Shown here in pieces: positions 54,208-63,229 of a stretch of DNA of 64,000 nt. The notes under the pieces were generated by a model. It ran no database searches and was not told where the DNA came from. It saw only the letters and a program-made list of their open reading frames with translations. Both the position numbers and the translations under genes were made by a program. Source of the stretch: Sphingosinicella microcystinivorans (lineage in GTDB: Bacteria; Pseudomonadota; Alphaproteobacteria; Sphingomonadales; Sphingomonadaceae); the NCBI RefSeq assembly GCF_003634215.1, contig NZ_RBWX01000012.1:1-64000 (forward strand), written 5' to 3'. Every line of letters starts with the position of its first letter. Position 1 is the first letter of the stretch.

Positions 54208-54388
54208 TCGCAGCCTTTCAAACGTGTATGGAATGCCGCCCAATTCAAAATGCGACTTTAATGTGAGCTTTTTTCAGTTTTAGTGTTAGCCTGTCGGCGG
54301 CCGAAATCAGACCAAAACGGCCGTGCCGGGTGGCAAATGCGTCCCTTAGAACGCCCTCACCCGCCCTAGACGACGGGGAGGAGCAGAG

Positions 54389-55009
54389 ATGAGGCCACAG
54401 ATCGCAGAACTCTCACCACGCAAGGTTCCTCAGCAGCAACGTGCGCAATTCACTGTGGATTGCATTCTCGGCGCTGCTGAATCGATCATCATCAAGAGCG
54501 GCTACGATGCCGCCACGACCAACCATATCGCCGAGGTGGCGGGCGTCAGCATCGGATCACTCTACCAGTATTTCTCCAGCAAGGAGGCGATCGCCGCCGC
54601 GCTGGTCGAAAACGCGGTCTCGAAAGCAACCGAAGTGCTTCGCGAATGTATTCTCGCGAACATGGGAAAGCCGCTGGCCGAAGCGATCAGAACGATCATC
54701 ACCGTAATCCTGTCCACAAGGCGCGAGTATAATTTCATTTTCATGCTGTTGCCGCGCCAGGTTCCGAAGCTCGGCAAGTTGTCCCGCAGTGTGACCACCG
54801 AGAAGTTTCTCTACAACACGATCCGCACCTTCTATCACCATCACAGACACGAGATTGTGGTCGAGGATCTGGAAATCGCCATGTTCGTTGCACAGCATCT
54901 CGTTGTGGGAAGCATCGACGCCTATCTCGAGGACAATTCCATCCTCATCACCGATGAGCAGTTGGTCGACCACATCGCCGATGCCGTTGTCAAATACCTT
55001 ACAAAATGA
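54389..55009 (+). CDS. TetR-family regulator inside the catabolic island
   Basis: 206 residues with GGGGAGGAG ahead of the ATG. Helix-turn-helix: ILGAAESIIIKSGYDAATTNHIAEVAGVSIGSLYQYFSSKEAIAAALVE. The C-terminal ligand domain is unassigned. Positioned between the dioxygenase operon and an acyl-CoA dehydrogenase, it is likely the island's own repressor, responding to a steroid or CoA intermediate. The 181-bp region upstream has no obvious symmetric operator, but the palindrome at 41695-41708 is a candidate target. Confidence 0.9.
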   Translation: MRPQIAELSPRKVPQQQRAQFTVDCILGAAESIIIKSGYDAATTNHIAEVAGVSIGSLYQYFSSKEAIAAALVENAVSKATEVLRECILANMGKPLAEAIRTIITVILSTRREYNFIFMLLPRQVPKLGKLSRSVTTEKFLYNTIRTFYHHHRHEIVVEDLEIAMFVAQHLVVGSIDAYLEDNSILITDEQLVDHIADAVVKYLTK

Positions 55010-55022
55010 GCCGGAGGGGCGG

Positions 55023-56213
55023 GTGGATTTCGATTTCGACGCAGATCAGAAGGCATTCATAAAAGAGGTTCGCGAATTTCTCGAAGATGTCCGGCAATGG
55101 CCGGATGCCGCGGACATCATGTGCCCCGAGCGGGAATCGGATTCGATCCTTGCGGATACGCCTGCCCGAAAAAGGTTCAATCGGGAACTTGCGCGGCGCG
55201 GCTACCTCGGCTTGTCATGGCCCCGTGAATATGGAGGGCAGGGCCGGCCCGGCATCTACGAATATCTCCTCAACGAAGAGCTTTCCCGTGTCGGAGCGCC
55301 CTTGATCGGAAAAGGCGTCGGCTGCGTAGGCCAGACATTGATACGGCATGGATCGGACAAGTTAAAAAGCGAATTCCTGCCGCGCATTCTGAAAGCCGAG
55401 ATCGAGTTCGCTCTGGGGTATACGGAACCGCACGCCGGATCCGATCTCGCGGCACTCCGCCTCCGTGCCGACCGCGTCGAAAACGGCTGGATGCTGAACG
55501 GTCAGAAGATGTTCACGACCTCGGCGCATTTCGCCGACTGGTACTGGCTCGCTGCACGCACCGATTTCGATGCACCGAAGCACAAGGGCATCAGCCTTTT
55601 TCTGCTGCCGATGGACCAGCCGCGCATTACGATCCATCCGATCGAGACCATGGGCGAACACGTAACGAATCAGGTCTTTCTCGATAACGTGTTCGTCGGG
55701 GACGACTACGTCGTGGGGGAACTGAACAAAGGGTGGCTCTACATTTGCGAGGCGCTCGACTACGAACGCTTCACTTTCTACACGTTCAGCCCGCTTGAAG
55801 AAAAACTCAAGGCGCTTCGCGCGTTGCTTTCCGCGAAGGCCGATGATCGGCGTGCCATCGCGGATCGGCCCCACGTACGTCGGCGCCTCGCCCGCCTCAC
55901 TTCAGAGGTGGAGCTTTCCAAAATGCTGCAACGGCGTGTCGTTCACGCCGCGTCCCAGAACCGCGTGCCGACGATCGAGGCGGCCATGTGCAAGCTTTAC
56001 AGCACCAGTCTTCATCAGCGTCTCGCGGATTTCGCGCTGGACAGTCTGGGGTTGGACGGATTGCTGCACAAGGGAGACCCAAAGGCGCCCGCGGTCGGAA
56101 AATGGGAATGGTCCTATCGCGCAACGGCGCTTGATACGATCGGCGCCGGATCGTCGGAGGTACAGCGGAATATCATCGCCCGCCGTCATCTCGATTTGCC
56201 GCTCCGGTTCTGA
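55023..56213 (+). CDS. Acyl-CoA dehydrogenase
   Basis: 396 residues from GTG 55023 with GGAGG nearby. Full acyl-CoA dehydrogenase layout: LSWPREYGGQGRPG, GYTEPHAGSDLAALRLRAD (FAD/substrate motif), MFTTSAHFADWYWLAART, and C-terminal DTIGAGSSEVQRNIIARRHLDLP. Similar to the large subunit of heteromeric steroid acyl-CoA dehydrogenases; the protein from 42959-44092 may be its partner. It is 13 bp after the TetR gene and convergent with the CoA-transferase gene, only 9 bp away. Confidence 0.9.
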   Translation: MDFDFDADQKAFIKEVREFLEDVRQWPDAADIMCPERESDSILADTPARKRFNRELARRGYLGLSWPREYGGQGRPGIYEYLLNEELSRVGAPLIGKGVGCVGQTLIRHGSDKLKSEFLPRILKAEIEFALGYTEPHAGSDLAALRLRADRVENGWMLNGQKMFTTSAHFADWYWLAARTDFDAPKHKGISLFLLPMDQPRITIHPIETMGEHVTNQVFLDNVFVGDDYVVGELNKGWLYICEALDYERFTFYTFSPLEEKLKALRALLSAKADDRRAIADRPHVRRRLARLTSEVELSKMLQRRVVHAASQNRVPTIEAAMCKLYSTSLHQRLADFALDSLGLDGLLHKGDPKAPAVGKWEWSYRATALDTIGAGSSEVQRNIIARRHLDLPLRF

Positions 56214-56222
56214 GCCGGAGGA

Positions 56223-57452
56223 TTACGCCCCGAGTGCGGCCTGCAACGCCCGGCGCGCACCGGGCGCCGCAACGCGGATGATTGCAAGCGCCCTCGCTTC
56301 GGCGTCTTTCCCGCGCAGGTCGGCAACGCCGTACTCAGTCACCACCGCATCGACATCGTGCCCCGCCACGCTCACCGGCACATCAGGTGCAAGCCGGGGA
56401 ACGATCCGCGATCGGCCGTTTCCCGTTGAGGGAAGTGCGATGATCGAGAGCCCACCGCGCGATCTGTGCGCTGCGGCCGCGAAGTCCGGCAACCCGCCGC
56501 ACGCGCTGACATGGCGACCGTTGACCTTTTCCACATTGACCTGACCGAACAGGTCGATCTCCAATGCCGAATTGACCGCGATGAACCCATCGATCGCCGA
56601 AAGGGTCGAGAATGCGTGGGTATAGGATATCGGTCTCAGGACGATATCCGATCGTTCGTGAAGCCAGCGTTGAAATCCATGCGACCCGACGAGCGTCGCA
56701 CAGCAGATCGGGGCGCTTCGATCAACCGCCCCGGATTCGACCAGCGCGCGCAGCGGATCGCTGAGCAGCCCTGAATGGAGTCGGAGCCTGCGCCGCTTAG
56801 CGAGATGCGCGAAAACACCGGCAGGAATTTTCCCGATGCCGGTTTGCAGCGCGCTGCCGTCGCCGACAAGGCTGGCGACATGGAGCGTGATCGCATCCGT
56901 GACCTGATCAGGAGCTGCCGTACCTTCCGGCCACGCCGGTGGGGTCCGATCATCTCGAACAATATGGGTAAAAGCCTCCAGATCGAACGTGAAGCCACCG
57001 GGAAGCGTCGGCAGATCGGTACACATCACCGCGACGCGGCATGAGGCGCTCGCCATGGCGACGTCATAGAACTCGGCGCAAAGGCCGGTCGAAACCCTTC
57101 CCGAACTGTCCGGCAGGCTGACGGGAACGAACACGATATCGGGCGCGAAGCGGTCAATTTCACCACCAACCCCTGAATAGGTGGCGACGATCTGCCGATA
57201 GACCTCTGGCCCGCCTGGTCCTGCCGGAAAGAAGCCGGCGACGCCGCGAACCGCCCGCATCGCGGCCCCATCGAAGCGGTTCAACCCCGCAACGAAGGAC
57301 GTCAACGCCGAAAGGTGTGAGAAAGCGTCGCCCCGTACGTCGGCTACCGCGTGGAGCGCGAGCGGTTCGCCGCTGGTGCCCTGCAGGAACAGTCTTTCGC
57401 ACTGCCGTAGGAGATGAGGTACATTATCGAGGCCGATTAATCTTGCCGTCAC
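56223..57452 (-). CDS. Acetyl-CoA hydrolase/4-hydroxybutyrate CoA-transferase family protein
   Basis: 409 residues from GTG 57452, 11 bases after the P450 stop; longer in-frame extensions upstream overlap the P450 and are not supported. N-terminal half with EIDRFAPDIVFVPVSLPD, C-terminal half with the catalytic Glu in VNSALEIDLFGQVN and the family tail VVTEYGVADLRGKDAEARA. It transfers CoA between acids or hydrolyses acyl-CoA. In this island it may activate or release a steroid-derived acid without ATP. Confidence 0.88.
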   Translation of the reverse strand: MTARLIGLDNVPHLLRQCERLFLQGTSGEPLALHAVADVRGDAFSHLSALTSFVAGLNRFDGAAMRAVRGVAGFFPAGPGGPEVYRQIVATYSGVGGEIDRFAPDIVFVPVSLPDSSGRVSTGLCAEFYDVAMASASCRVAVMCTDLPTLPGGFTFDLEAFTHIVRDDRTPPAWPEGTAAPDQVTDAITLHVASLVGDGSALQTGIGKIPAGVFAHLAKRRRLRLHSGLLSDPLRALVESGAVDRSAPICCATLVGSHGFQRWLHERSDIVLRPISYTHAFSTLSAIDGFIAVNSALEIDLFGQVNVEKVNGRHVSACGGLPDFAAAAHRSRGGLSIIALPSTGNGRSRIVPRLAPDVPVSVAGHDVDAVVTEYGVADLRGKDAEARALAIIRVAAPGARRALQAALGA

Positions 57453-57463
57453 GGCCCGTTCGC

Positions 57464-58660
57464 TCAGCGCGGATCGAAACAGATAGGCACAGAGTTGAAG
57501 CCTTGCAGGAATTCGCCGACGATGCGGCGGCAACTGTCCCGCTCGACCTCGAACACATCGATAGCGCCCAGCATTTCTTCCAGAAGAACACGGCCCTCCA
57601 GACGCGCGAGGTGCTGCCCCAGGCAGAAATGAATCCCGGTACCGAAGGACAGATTGCGCCGCTGGACACGGTGAATATCGAACCGGTGCGGCTCCAAAAA
57701 CTCTCTCTCGTCCCGGCAAGCCGCGGCGTAAAGGAACAGCACGGATTGCCCTTCGCGCATCGTCTCGCCGTGAAAGGATCGATCGCGAACCAACCTGCGG
57801 CCGAGCAGGTTCGTCGGCTGGTCGAAGCGTGCAGCTTCCTCGAAAGCGGCCCCGGCCAAGCTCGGATCGTCTCGCAGAGCGGCAAGCTGATCGGGATGGC
57901 GATCGAGCTGATAGATGCAGCCCGCCGTCGAAAGCGGCAGCGTATCCGATCCCGTTATCACCATAGCGAATATGTTGAAGAACAGCTGATCTACGCTCAT
58001 TCCACCGTCGAACCCGGCGTTCATCCACGCGACAAGATGGCTGTGTTCGGCGGGCGGTGCACGGCGATAGTGTTCGATCAGTCCGACGATGTAGGAATGC
58101 GCCTCGGAAAAGGCCTTCGCACCGGCCTCGGTCGTCCCCCGCACGCCGGACTCGCGCTCATAAAAGCGGTCCACGTATTCCCGTATCTGCAGCACTTCTT
58201 CCAGACGCAGACCGATGAATGCTGCGATAAGCTCCAGCGCCGTGCGGCTGGCAAGGCGATACACGTCAAGACGGCCTTCCTCCAGCATGGGAGCCATCAG
58301 GCGCCTGACGATATCGCGGACGTGGCTTTCGATCGTCGCGATCTTGTCCTTGGTGTAATCGCGCGCGATCAGATTGCGATACTGGGCGTGTTGCGGTGGA
58401 TCCATGAACAAAAAAACGGCGGGCGGCGGATTTGCCGAGAGAAACAATGCATCCGTGGATGTGCCGTGCGTGGCGGTGAAGGATGCGCGGTCCATGCTGG
58501 CCTGCCAGACATCCTCGAACCGGGACAACACCCAGCAATCGAGATCGTCGATATAATAGGCGGGGGCCTCCGCCTGCATTCGGGCGTAGGTGGGCCACGG
58601 ATTTGACCACAACGTCTCGTTATAGGGTGAATAATCGATTGCCATCGGCGAAATCCTCAT
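57464..58660 (-). CDS. Cytochrome P450 (EdcA/OecB-type estrone hydroxylase candidate)
   Basis: 398 residues, the size of soluble class I bacterial P450s. Haem-binding motif FGTGIHFCLGQHLAR with the Cys ligand, ExxR in the segment AAFEEAARF plus later Arg, I-helix oxygen motif AMVITGSDTLP (Thr kept, usual AG replaced by TG). ATG overlaps the stop of the crotonase gene upstream. Class I P450s need ferredoxin and ferredoxin reductase, neither of which is here. With the extradiol dioxygenase and EdcC-like enzyme it is a candidate for A-ring 4-hydroxylation of estrone; a different hydroxylation cannot be excluded. Confidence 0.9.
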   Translation of the reverse strand: MRISPMAIDYSPYNETLWSNPWPTYARMQAEAPAYYIDDLDCWVLSRFEDVWQASMDRASFTATHGTSTDALFLSANPPPAVFLFMDPPQHAQYRNLIARDYTKDKIATIESHVRDIVRRLMAPMLEEGRLDVYRLASRTALELIAAFIGLRLEEVLQIREYVDRFYERESGVRGTTEAGAKAFSEAHSYIVGLIEHYRRAPPAEHSHLVAWMNAGFDGGMSVDQLFFNIFAMVITGSDTLPLSTAGCIYQLDRHPDQLAALRDDPSLAGAAFEEAARFDQPTNLLGRRLVRDRSFHGETMREGQSVLFLYAAACRDEREFLEPHRFDIHRVQRRNLSFGTGIHFCLGQHLARLEGRVLLEEMLGAIDVFEVERDSCRRIVGEFLQGFNSVPICFDPR

Positions 58661-59472
58661 CCCTTTACCGAGATCTCTGCGAGCAACGCCTTGAGCGCGC
58701 CCTCATGTTCGATCCCACTGTGCGCGAGTGCCTGAAGGCTTGCGCAGTGATCCAGAAAATAGTCGAGCCGCGCTGTCTGTCCGCTGACAAGCAGGCGCTT
58801 GGCCATACGCAGCGCCCGGCGTGGTTTGGCTGCAAAGTCCCGCGCCATATCCTGTGCCCGGGTCAGAAGGTCATCAGGCGTGCAGATTTCCAGCAGCAGG
58901 CCGATCGCCAGTGCCTCGTCGGCATCGATGACACGGCCCGAGAAAGTCAGTTCGGCAGCGCGCTGAGCTCCGACGATGCGGGGCAAGAACCAGGCACCGC
59001 CGTCACCCGGTACAAGACCGACGTTGACGAAGGATTCCGCCATACGCGTACGCGTCGAGCCGAGGCGGATGTCGCACATGCAGGCAAGGTCGAGACCAGC
59101 TCCGATCGCCGGGCCGTTCACGGCGGCGATCACCGGAATCTCCAGTCTGTGCATGGCCAACGTCATTTTCTGGATACCGCGGCGGTATCCGTTCTGAATA
59201 TCGAACGGCTCGCCCGCGAATATGCCGGTTTTCGACGCCATATCCTTGATGTTGCCGCCAGCCGAAAATGCGCGGCCGTCGCCCGTCAGCACAAGCGCGC
59301 CAACGCGCTCGTCCATGCTCGCCCAGTCGCACACGGCAATAATATCGTCCGCAAGCTGCGTACCCGTCAGGACGTTTCGAACGTCATCGCGGCAGAAACG
59401 AAGGGTCGCCACGCCGTCAGCAAGGACAAGCTCGCTGTCGCGGCATATCGGCAGGCCGGTTGTGGCACTCAT
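58657..59472 (-). CDS. Enoyl-CoA hydratase/isomerase family protein
   Basis: 271 residues, crotonase fold (GRAFSAGGNIKDM; VNGPAIGAGLDLACMCDIRLG; ESFVNVGLVPGDGGAWFLPRIVG). The first catalytic Glu is Asp (GLDLACM), the second position is Ser within AESF. Such sequences resemble the isomerase-like or MenB-like crotonase branches. Overlaps neighbours on both sides, so it is tightly co-translated with the dehydrogenase and the P450. Confidence 0.88.
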   Translation of the reverse strand: MSATTGLPICRDSELVLADGVATLRFCRDDVRNVLTGTQLADDIIAVCDWASMDERVGALVLTGDGRAFSAGGNIKDMASKTGIFAGEPFDIQNGYRRGIQKMTLAMHRLEIPVIAAVNGPAIGAGLDLACMCDIRLGSTRTRMAESFVNVGLVPGDGGAWFLPRIVGAQRAAELTFSGRVIDADEALAIGLLLEICTPDDLLTRAQDMARDFAAKPRRALRMAKRLLVSGQTARLDYFLDHCASLQALAHSGIEHEGALKALLAEISVKG

Positions 59473-60428
59473 TTCAATGCCTCTCGCTCTGCTTCGAGCA
59501 GCCGGTCACTCCTTGCCGTCAGCCAATGCCAAAGGGGAATTGGGCGAGCGGCAAGCGTGAAGCGACCTATCCACTGCGCCCAATATTGTTCGGATCCGTG
59601 CTCGCCGCGCCATTTGAGGGCCTGCAAGCTGAAGCGGTGCAGCGGATATTCGCGGGTGAAACCAATTGCGCCGTGCACCTGATGCGCAATGTCCACGGAT
59701 ATCGCCGCAGCGCGGTTGGCACGCCACTTCGCTGCAGCGATTTCAAAACGAGCATCACCGTACGTTGCCGCCTGACACGCGCTGGCGGATGCACAAGCGA
59801 CGGCAGCGCACTCCTCGGCAAGGACGGCCAATTGCTGTTGCACGGCCTGCAGCCGGGCAAGAGGCTTTCCGAACTGGACGCGAGCGATCACATGCTCGAC
59901 CGAAAGCCCCAGCATGCCTTCCATCGCACCCGCGATCTGGCAGCTCCGCAGCAGGGCGGCTTCGAAATGCAAGGCGTCGACATCCAGCGTCATGCGGCCG
60001 GAAGCGATGATCTCGCCGTCCTCCGCGGACAGGAGCGTCCAATGCCGGCGCTCCAAAACCAGGCTCCGCCGGTCTCCTGGCGAATGTGGATGCGCTTGTC
60101 GACCGCCCATACCCTCCGCGAGAATGAAGCCCACCGGACCGCTCGGAAGAACAACACCCATCCGCGACAGCCACGACCGGGCAAGTATGGTTTCGCCGAC
60201 CGGTATAGCCAAACCGTGACGGCCTGCGGCGTGGAAGACGACCCCGGCATCCTTCCAGGAACCGCCGAAACCGCCAGCCTCCTGCCCGACCAGCAAGTCG
60301 TGCAAAGACAAAGCCTCGATCTCTGCCCAGATATTGCCCTTGGCTTCCTTCCCAGCGCTTCGCGCGGCAAGATCGGCAAACAGACTGTCAGCCATATCCT
60401 GGATGAGGGCCTGGTGACTGTCGTTCAT
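59469..60428 (-). CDS. Acyl-CoA dehydrogenase, small subunit type
   Basis: 319 residues from ATG 60428, which overlaps the stop of the next upstream dehydrogenase (ATGA). Shortened N-terminal domain (WAEIEALSLHDLLVGQEAGGFGG), poorly conserved middle domain, C-terminal helices with ARVQFGKPLARLQAVQQQLAVLAEE and QVHGAIGFTREYPLHRFSLQAL. This is the pattern of the beta partner in heteromeric FadE/ChsE steroid dehydrogenases; the 60425-61576 gene is the obvious alpha partner. Confidence 0.87.
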   Translation of the reverse strand: MNDSHQALIQDMADSLFADLAARSAGKEAKGNIWAEIEALSLHDLLVGQEAGGFGGSWKDAGVVFHAAGRHGLAIPVGETILARSWLSRMGVVLPSGPVGFILAEGMGGRQAHPHSPGDRRSLVLERRHWTLLSAEDGEIIASGRMTLDVDALHFEAALLRSCQIAGAMEGMLGLSVEHVIARVQFGKPLARLQAVQQQLAVLAEECAAVACASASACQAATYGDARFEIAAAKWRANRAAAISVDIAHQVHGAIGFTREYPLHRFSLQALKWRGEHGSEQYWAQWIGRFTLAARPIPLWHWLTARSDRLLEAEREALK

Positions 60429-61576
60429 CGCAAACCGAGTCCCCGGGCGATGATCCCGCGGAGGATCTCGCGCGTTCCGCCGCGCAGTGAAAAGCACACG
60501 CTTGTTCCCAGAAGAAAGTTCAGCGTCTCATCGAGTTCTTCATCCCAACCGCCGAAACTTGTATCGTCACATAAAGCCTGCAGATCCCGGGGTACGGCCT
60601 GCTCGAAGCGCGCACCCAAATCCTTGACGATCGACGCCTCGATCATGGGGTTCTCCCCCCGGCCGAGCTTCGCGGCCACCGACAAGGACATCTGCCGAAG
60701 CGTCCATATCTCGGCGGCCCAGCTGCCGACGAGGCCCGAGGCAGCATCGGACGCTTCGATGTCGATGGCCGCCAGCGCCGTTTCGACGAGAACGTGACTG
60801 CTCAGATAGCGTTCGGGCCCGCTGCGCTCGAACGCCAACTCGGTCGTCACCTGTTCCCAGCCGTGGCCGACCTCTCCGAGCACCATGTCGTCCGCGACGA
60901 AGACATCATCGAGAGAGATTTCGCAGAAATGCTGTTCGCCCATCTGGTCCACGATCGGCCGGATGGTGATTCCGGGAGAGGCAAGATCAACAAGAAGCTG
61001 GCTGAGGCCCCTGTGCTGGTTTTCCGTCCCGTTATCCGTTCGAACGAGTGCGATCATGTAGTGCGAATGGTCCGCGTGCGACGTCCAGATCTTTGACCCG
61101 CTGACCTTCCAGCCGCCCTCGACACGCCGGCCCCCCGTCGAAAGTGCGGAGAGGTCTGACCCGGCACCCGGTTCGCTCATGCCGATACAGAAATACAGCT
61201 CTCCGCGTGCCATGGCTGGCAGGAAGCGACGCTTCTGCGCGTCCGATCCGTAACGCAGCAACATTGCGCCGCTTTGCCGATCCGCAAACCAGTGGGCCGC
61301 GACCGGCGCGCCGGCGGCGATCAACTCCTCAGCGATGCGATAGCGCGCGAGGTGCCCGGCCTCCTCACCGCCGAATTCACGCGGCCATGTGATGCCGATC
61401 CAACCCCTGGCTCCGAGCGTGCGGCTGAATTCCTCGTCACGCGCGGACCAGCTTCGCGCGCGCTCGGACGTGGAGAGATGACGGACAGCCTCATCGATAA
61501 GCGCCCTGACTTCGGCCCGGGTGGGGCCGGCTTCGGGAGCGACATCAATCGGCGTCCAGTTGGAAAGATACGTCAT
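60425..61576 (-). CDS. Acyl-CoA dehydrogenase, large subunit type
   Basis: 383 residues. ITWPREFGGEEAGH, CIGMSEPGAGSDLSALST (FAD/substrate motif), KIWTSHADHSHYMIALVRT, and C-terminal LNFLLGTSVCFSLRGGTREILRGIIARGLGLR. Forms a likely alpha2beta2 enzyme with the overlapping gene downstream. Would desaturate a steroid-derived acyl-CoA. Upstream gap of 82 bp to the next crotonase gene. Confidence 0.9.
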   Translation of the reverse strand: MTYLSNWTPIDVAPEAGPTRAEVRALIDEAVRHLSTSERARSWSARDEEFSRTLGARGWIGITWPREFGGEEAGHLARYRIAEELIAAGAPVAAHWFADRQSGAMLLRYGSDAQKRRFLPAMARGELYFCIGMSEPGAGSDLSALSTGGRRVEGGWKVSGSKIWTSHADHSHYMIALVRTDNGTENQHRGLSQLLVDLASPGITIRPIVDQMGEQHFCEISLDDVFVADDMVLGEVGHGWEQVTTELAFERSGPERYLSSHVLVETALAAIDIEASDAASGLVGSWAAEIWTLRQMSLSVAAKLGRGENPMIEASIVKDLGARFEQAVPRDLQALCDDTSFGGWDEELDETLNFLLGTSVCFSLRGGTREILRGIIARGLGLR

Positions 61577-61658
61577 TCATTTCCCCGATGGTGACGGCGG
61601 CGCCGGACCATTGGGCCAAAACTACCAGAGCCGGTTTCCGGGGCACCTCGCATTCGGC

Positions 61659-62453
61659 TCACGTCTCTTTCCGCGACTTCAGTCCCGCGAGGCGTACACG
61701 TGTTTCATCGCTGCTGATCAGTTCGGAAAGTTGATCCATTTCCGCCGCCATGATTTCCGCGACGCATTGACGTTTTGGCGATCGCATGAGGGCACGGCAA
61801 GCATCGACCGAGGATGCCGGCAACGCCGCCAGGCGTTCCGCTGCGGAACGTGCATCTGCTTCAACCAAGTCGTCTGATACGATTGCGGAAACCAGCCCTA
61901 TATCACGGGCTTCAGAGGCACTCATGGGCTCGCCGAGCAGCAGCCAGCGTGCCGCGCGCGCATGTCCCGCCATGCGGGGTAGAAAATAGGAGGAAGCAAA
62001 TTCCGGGACGAGCCCGAGCCGTGTAAACGGAAAATGAAACCGCGCATCAGGCGTACAATAGACGAGATCGAAATGCAGCAGCATCGTCGCGCCGATGCCG
62101 ACGGCATTGCCGGAAACTGCTGCTATCAACGGCTTGGAGCATTCGGTGAGCGCTTGCATGAATCGATACCCGGGCCGCTCATGTTTCGGCAGGCGGCGCA
62201 CAAGGTCGAATCCGGCGGCATCGTTGCCAGCGCAGAACGCAGGCCCCGAGGCGGTGACGAGAACGGCTCTTGTTGCGCGGTCTTCTACGGCAGCCTTTAT
62301 CGATCTGCGCATTTCATCGTACATCGCAGGGGTCAGCGCATTGCGCGCCTCCGGTCGGTTCAGTCTGAGGTGAATAACGGCGCCGCACCGCTCGACCGAG
62401 AGCCCTTCCGCTGCCCGCAGGGCTTCAAGCGGCAATGTGGAAGCCGCCGTCAA
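61659..62453 (-). CDS. Enoyl-CoA isomerase-like crotonase
   Basis: 264 residues if it begins at the TTG at 62453, inside the end of the SDR gene (29-bp overlap); an in-frame TTG at 62438 is also possible. Crotonase fold with GPAFCAGNDAAGF and SGNAVGIGATMLLHFDLVY. It lacks both crotonase Glu residues but has Glu in GLVPEFASSYFLPR, the catalytic position of delta3-delta2-enoyl-CoA isomerases. So double-bond isomerisation is the best guess. Confidence 0.85.
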   Translation of the reverse strand: MTAASTLPLEALRAAEGLSVERCGAVIHLRLNRPEARNALTPAMYDEMRRSIKAAVEDRATRAVLVTASGPAFCAGNDAAGFDLVRRLPKHERPGYRFMQALTECSKPLIAAVSGNAVGIGATMLLHFDLVYCTPDARFHFPFTRLGLVPEFASSYFLPRMAGHARAARWLLLGEPMSASEARDIGLVSAIVSDDLVEADARSAAERLAALPASSVDACRALMRSPKRQCVAEIMAAEMDQLSELISSDETRVRLAGLKSRKET

Positions 62454-63198
62454 CAGAAAGATGCTGCCCTGTGATATAGCTCGCCGCGTCGGTGAGGAAG
62501 AACCAGGTGGCTGGCGCTACCTCTGCGGCGTCCGAGAACCGACCCAACGGAATCTGCCGCAGATATCGATCTCTGAATTTCTCGTTGCGGATCGTGTCGG
62601 TCATCGGCGTCTCGACCACACCGTAGCAAATGCTGTTCACCGTGATACCATGTCGCGCCCATTCGCGTGCGGCACTCATCGTGAGACCAAGCACGCCGGA
62701 TTTTGCCGCGCCGTAATTGATCTGCCCGATCGTTCCCCGGCGGCCTGCATCAGAGGAAATATTCACAATCCGGCCGGGATTAGGATCGCCGCGTTCTGCC
62801 TTTTCGATCAGCCGACGACCAACCGCGCAGAGACATAGGAACGCGCCGGTAAGGTTCACATCAATCACTTTCTGCCACGTCGCAAGCGCCATCTCCTGAG
62901 CCATGGCAGCACGAACGATCCCGGCATTATTGATGAGTCCGTGTACGTCCCCGAACCGTGCGATGGTGCTCTCGACCATGGCTTCGACATTGGCTTCAAC
63001 TGCGACATCCGCCGTAAAAGTCATCAGCCGTGGATGATCAAGGTGCGCAGCCGCATCGTCGAGTTGCGCTGGGTTGATATCGACCATCACCACGTTGGCA
63101 CCGCGGGACAGGCCGAATTCCACGAGCGCATAGCCGACGCCCTGCGCACCGCCGGTAACAATGTACGTGCGATCCTGAAGTTGAAACGGGTCGGTCAT
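62425..63198 (-). CDS. Short-chain dehydrogenase/reductase
   Basis: 257 residues from ATG 63198; the longer upstream reading is not conserved. VTGGAQGVGYALVEFG, Asp in VMVDINP (NAD), INNAG, Ser in VNISSDAG, YGAAKSGVLGL, and a classical C-terminus ITGQHLSVDGGFHIAA. Lies 31 bp after the thiolase gene. Probably a 3-hydroxyacyl-CoA or hydroxysteroid dehydrogenase. Confidence 0.88.
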   Translation of the reverse strand: MTDPFQLQDRTYIVTGGAQGVGYALVEFGLSRGANVVMVDINPAQLDDAAAHLDHPRLMTFTADVAVEANVEAMVESTIARFGDVHGLINNAGIVRAAMAQEMALATWQKVIDVNLTGAFLCLCAVGRRLIEKAERGDPNPGRIVNISSDAGRRGTIGQINYGAAKSGVLGLTMSAAREWARHGITVNSICYGVVETPMTDTIRNEKFRDRYLRQIPLGRFSDAAEVAPATWFFLTDAASYITGQHLSVDGGFHIAA

Positions 63199-63229
63199 GC
63201 GCGGAATAATCCTGTCCTTGAGGAGCGCA

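Noticed and set aside
57453-58028. N-terminal extension of the CoA-transferase frame through the P450 gene
   Set aside because: The extension is Arg/Ser-rich with no family match and overlaps the P450 coding region; GTG at 57452 fits the operon spacing.
57317-58606. 429-codon open frame on the plus strand
   Set aside because: Antisense to the P450 gene with its haem motif; no independent evidence.
59460-60797. 445-codon open frame on the plus strand
   Set aside because: Antisense to the paired acyl-CoA dehydrogenase genes.
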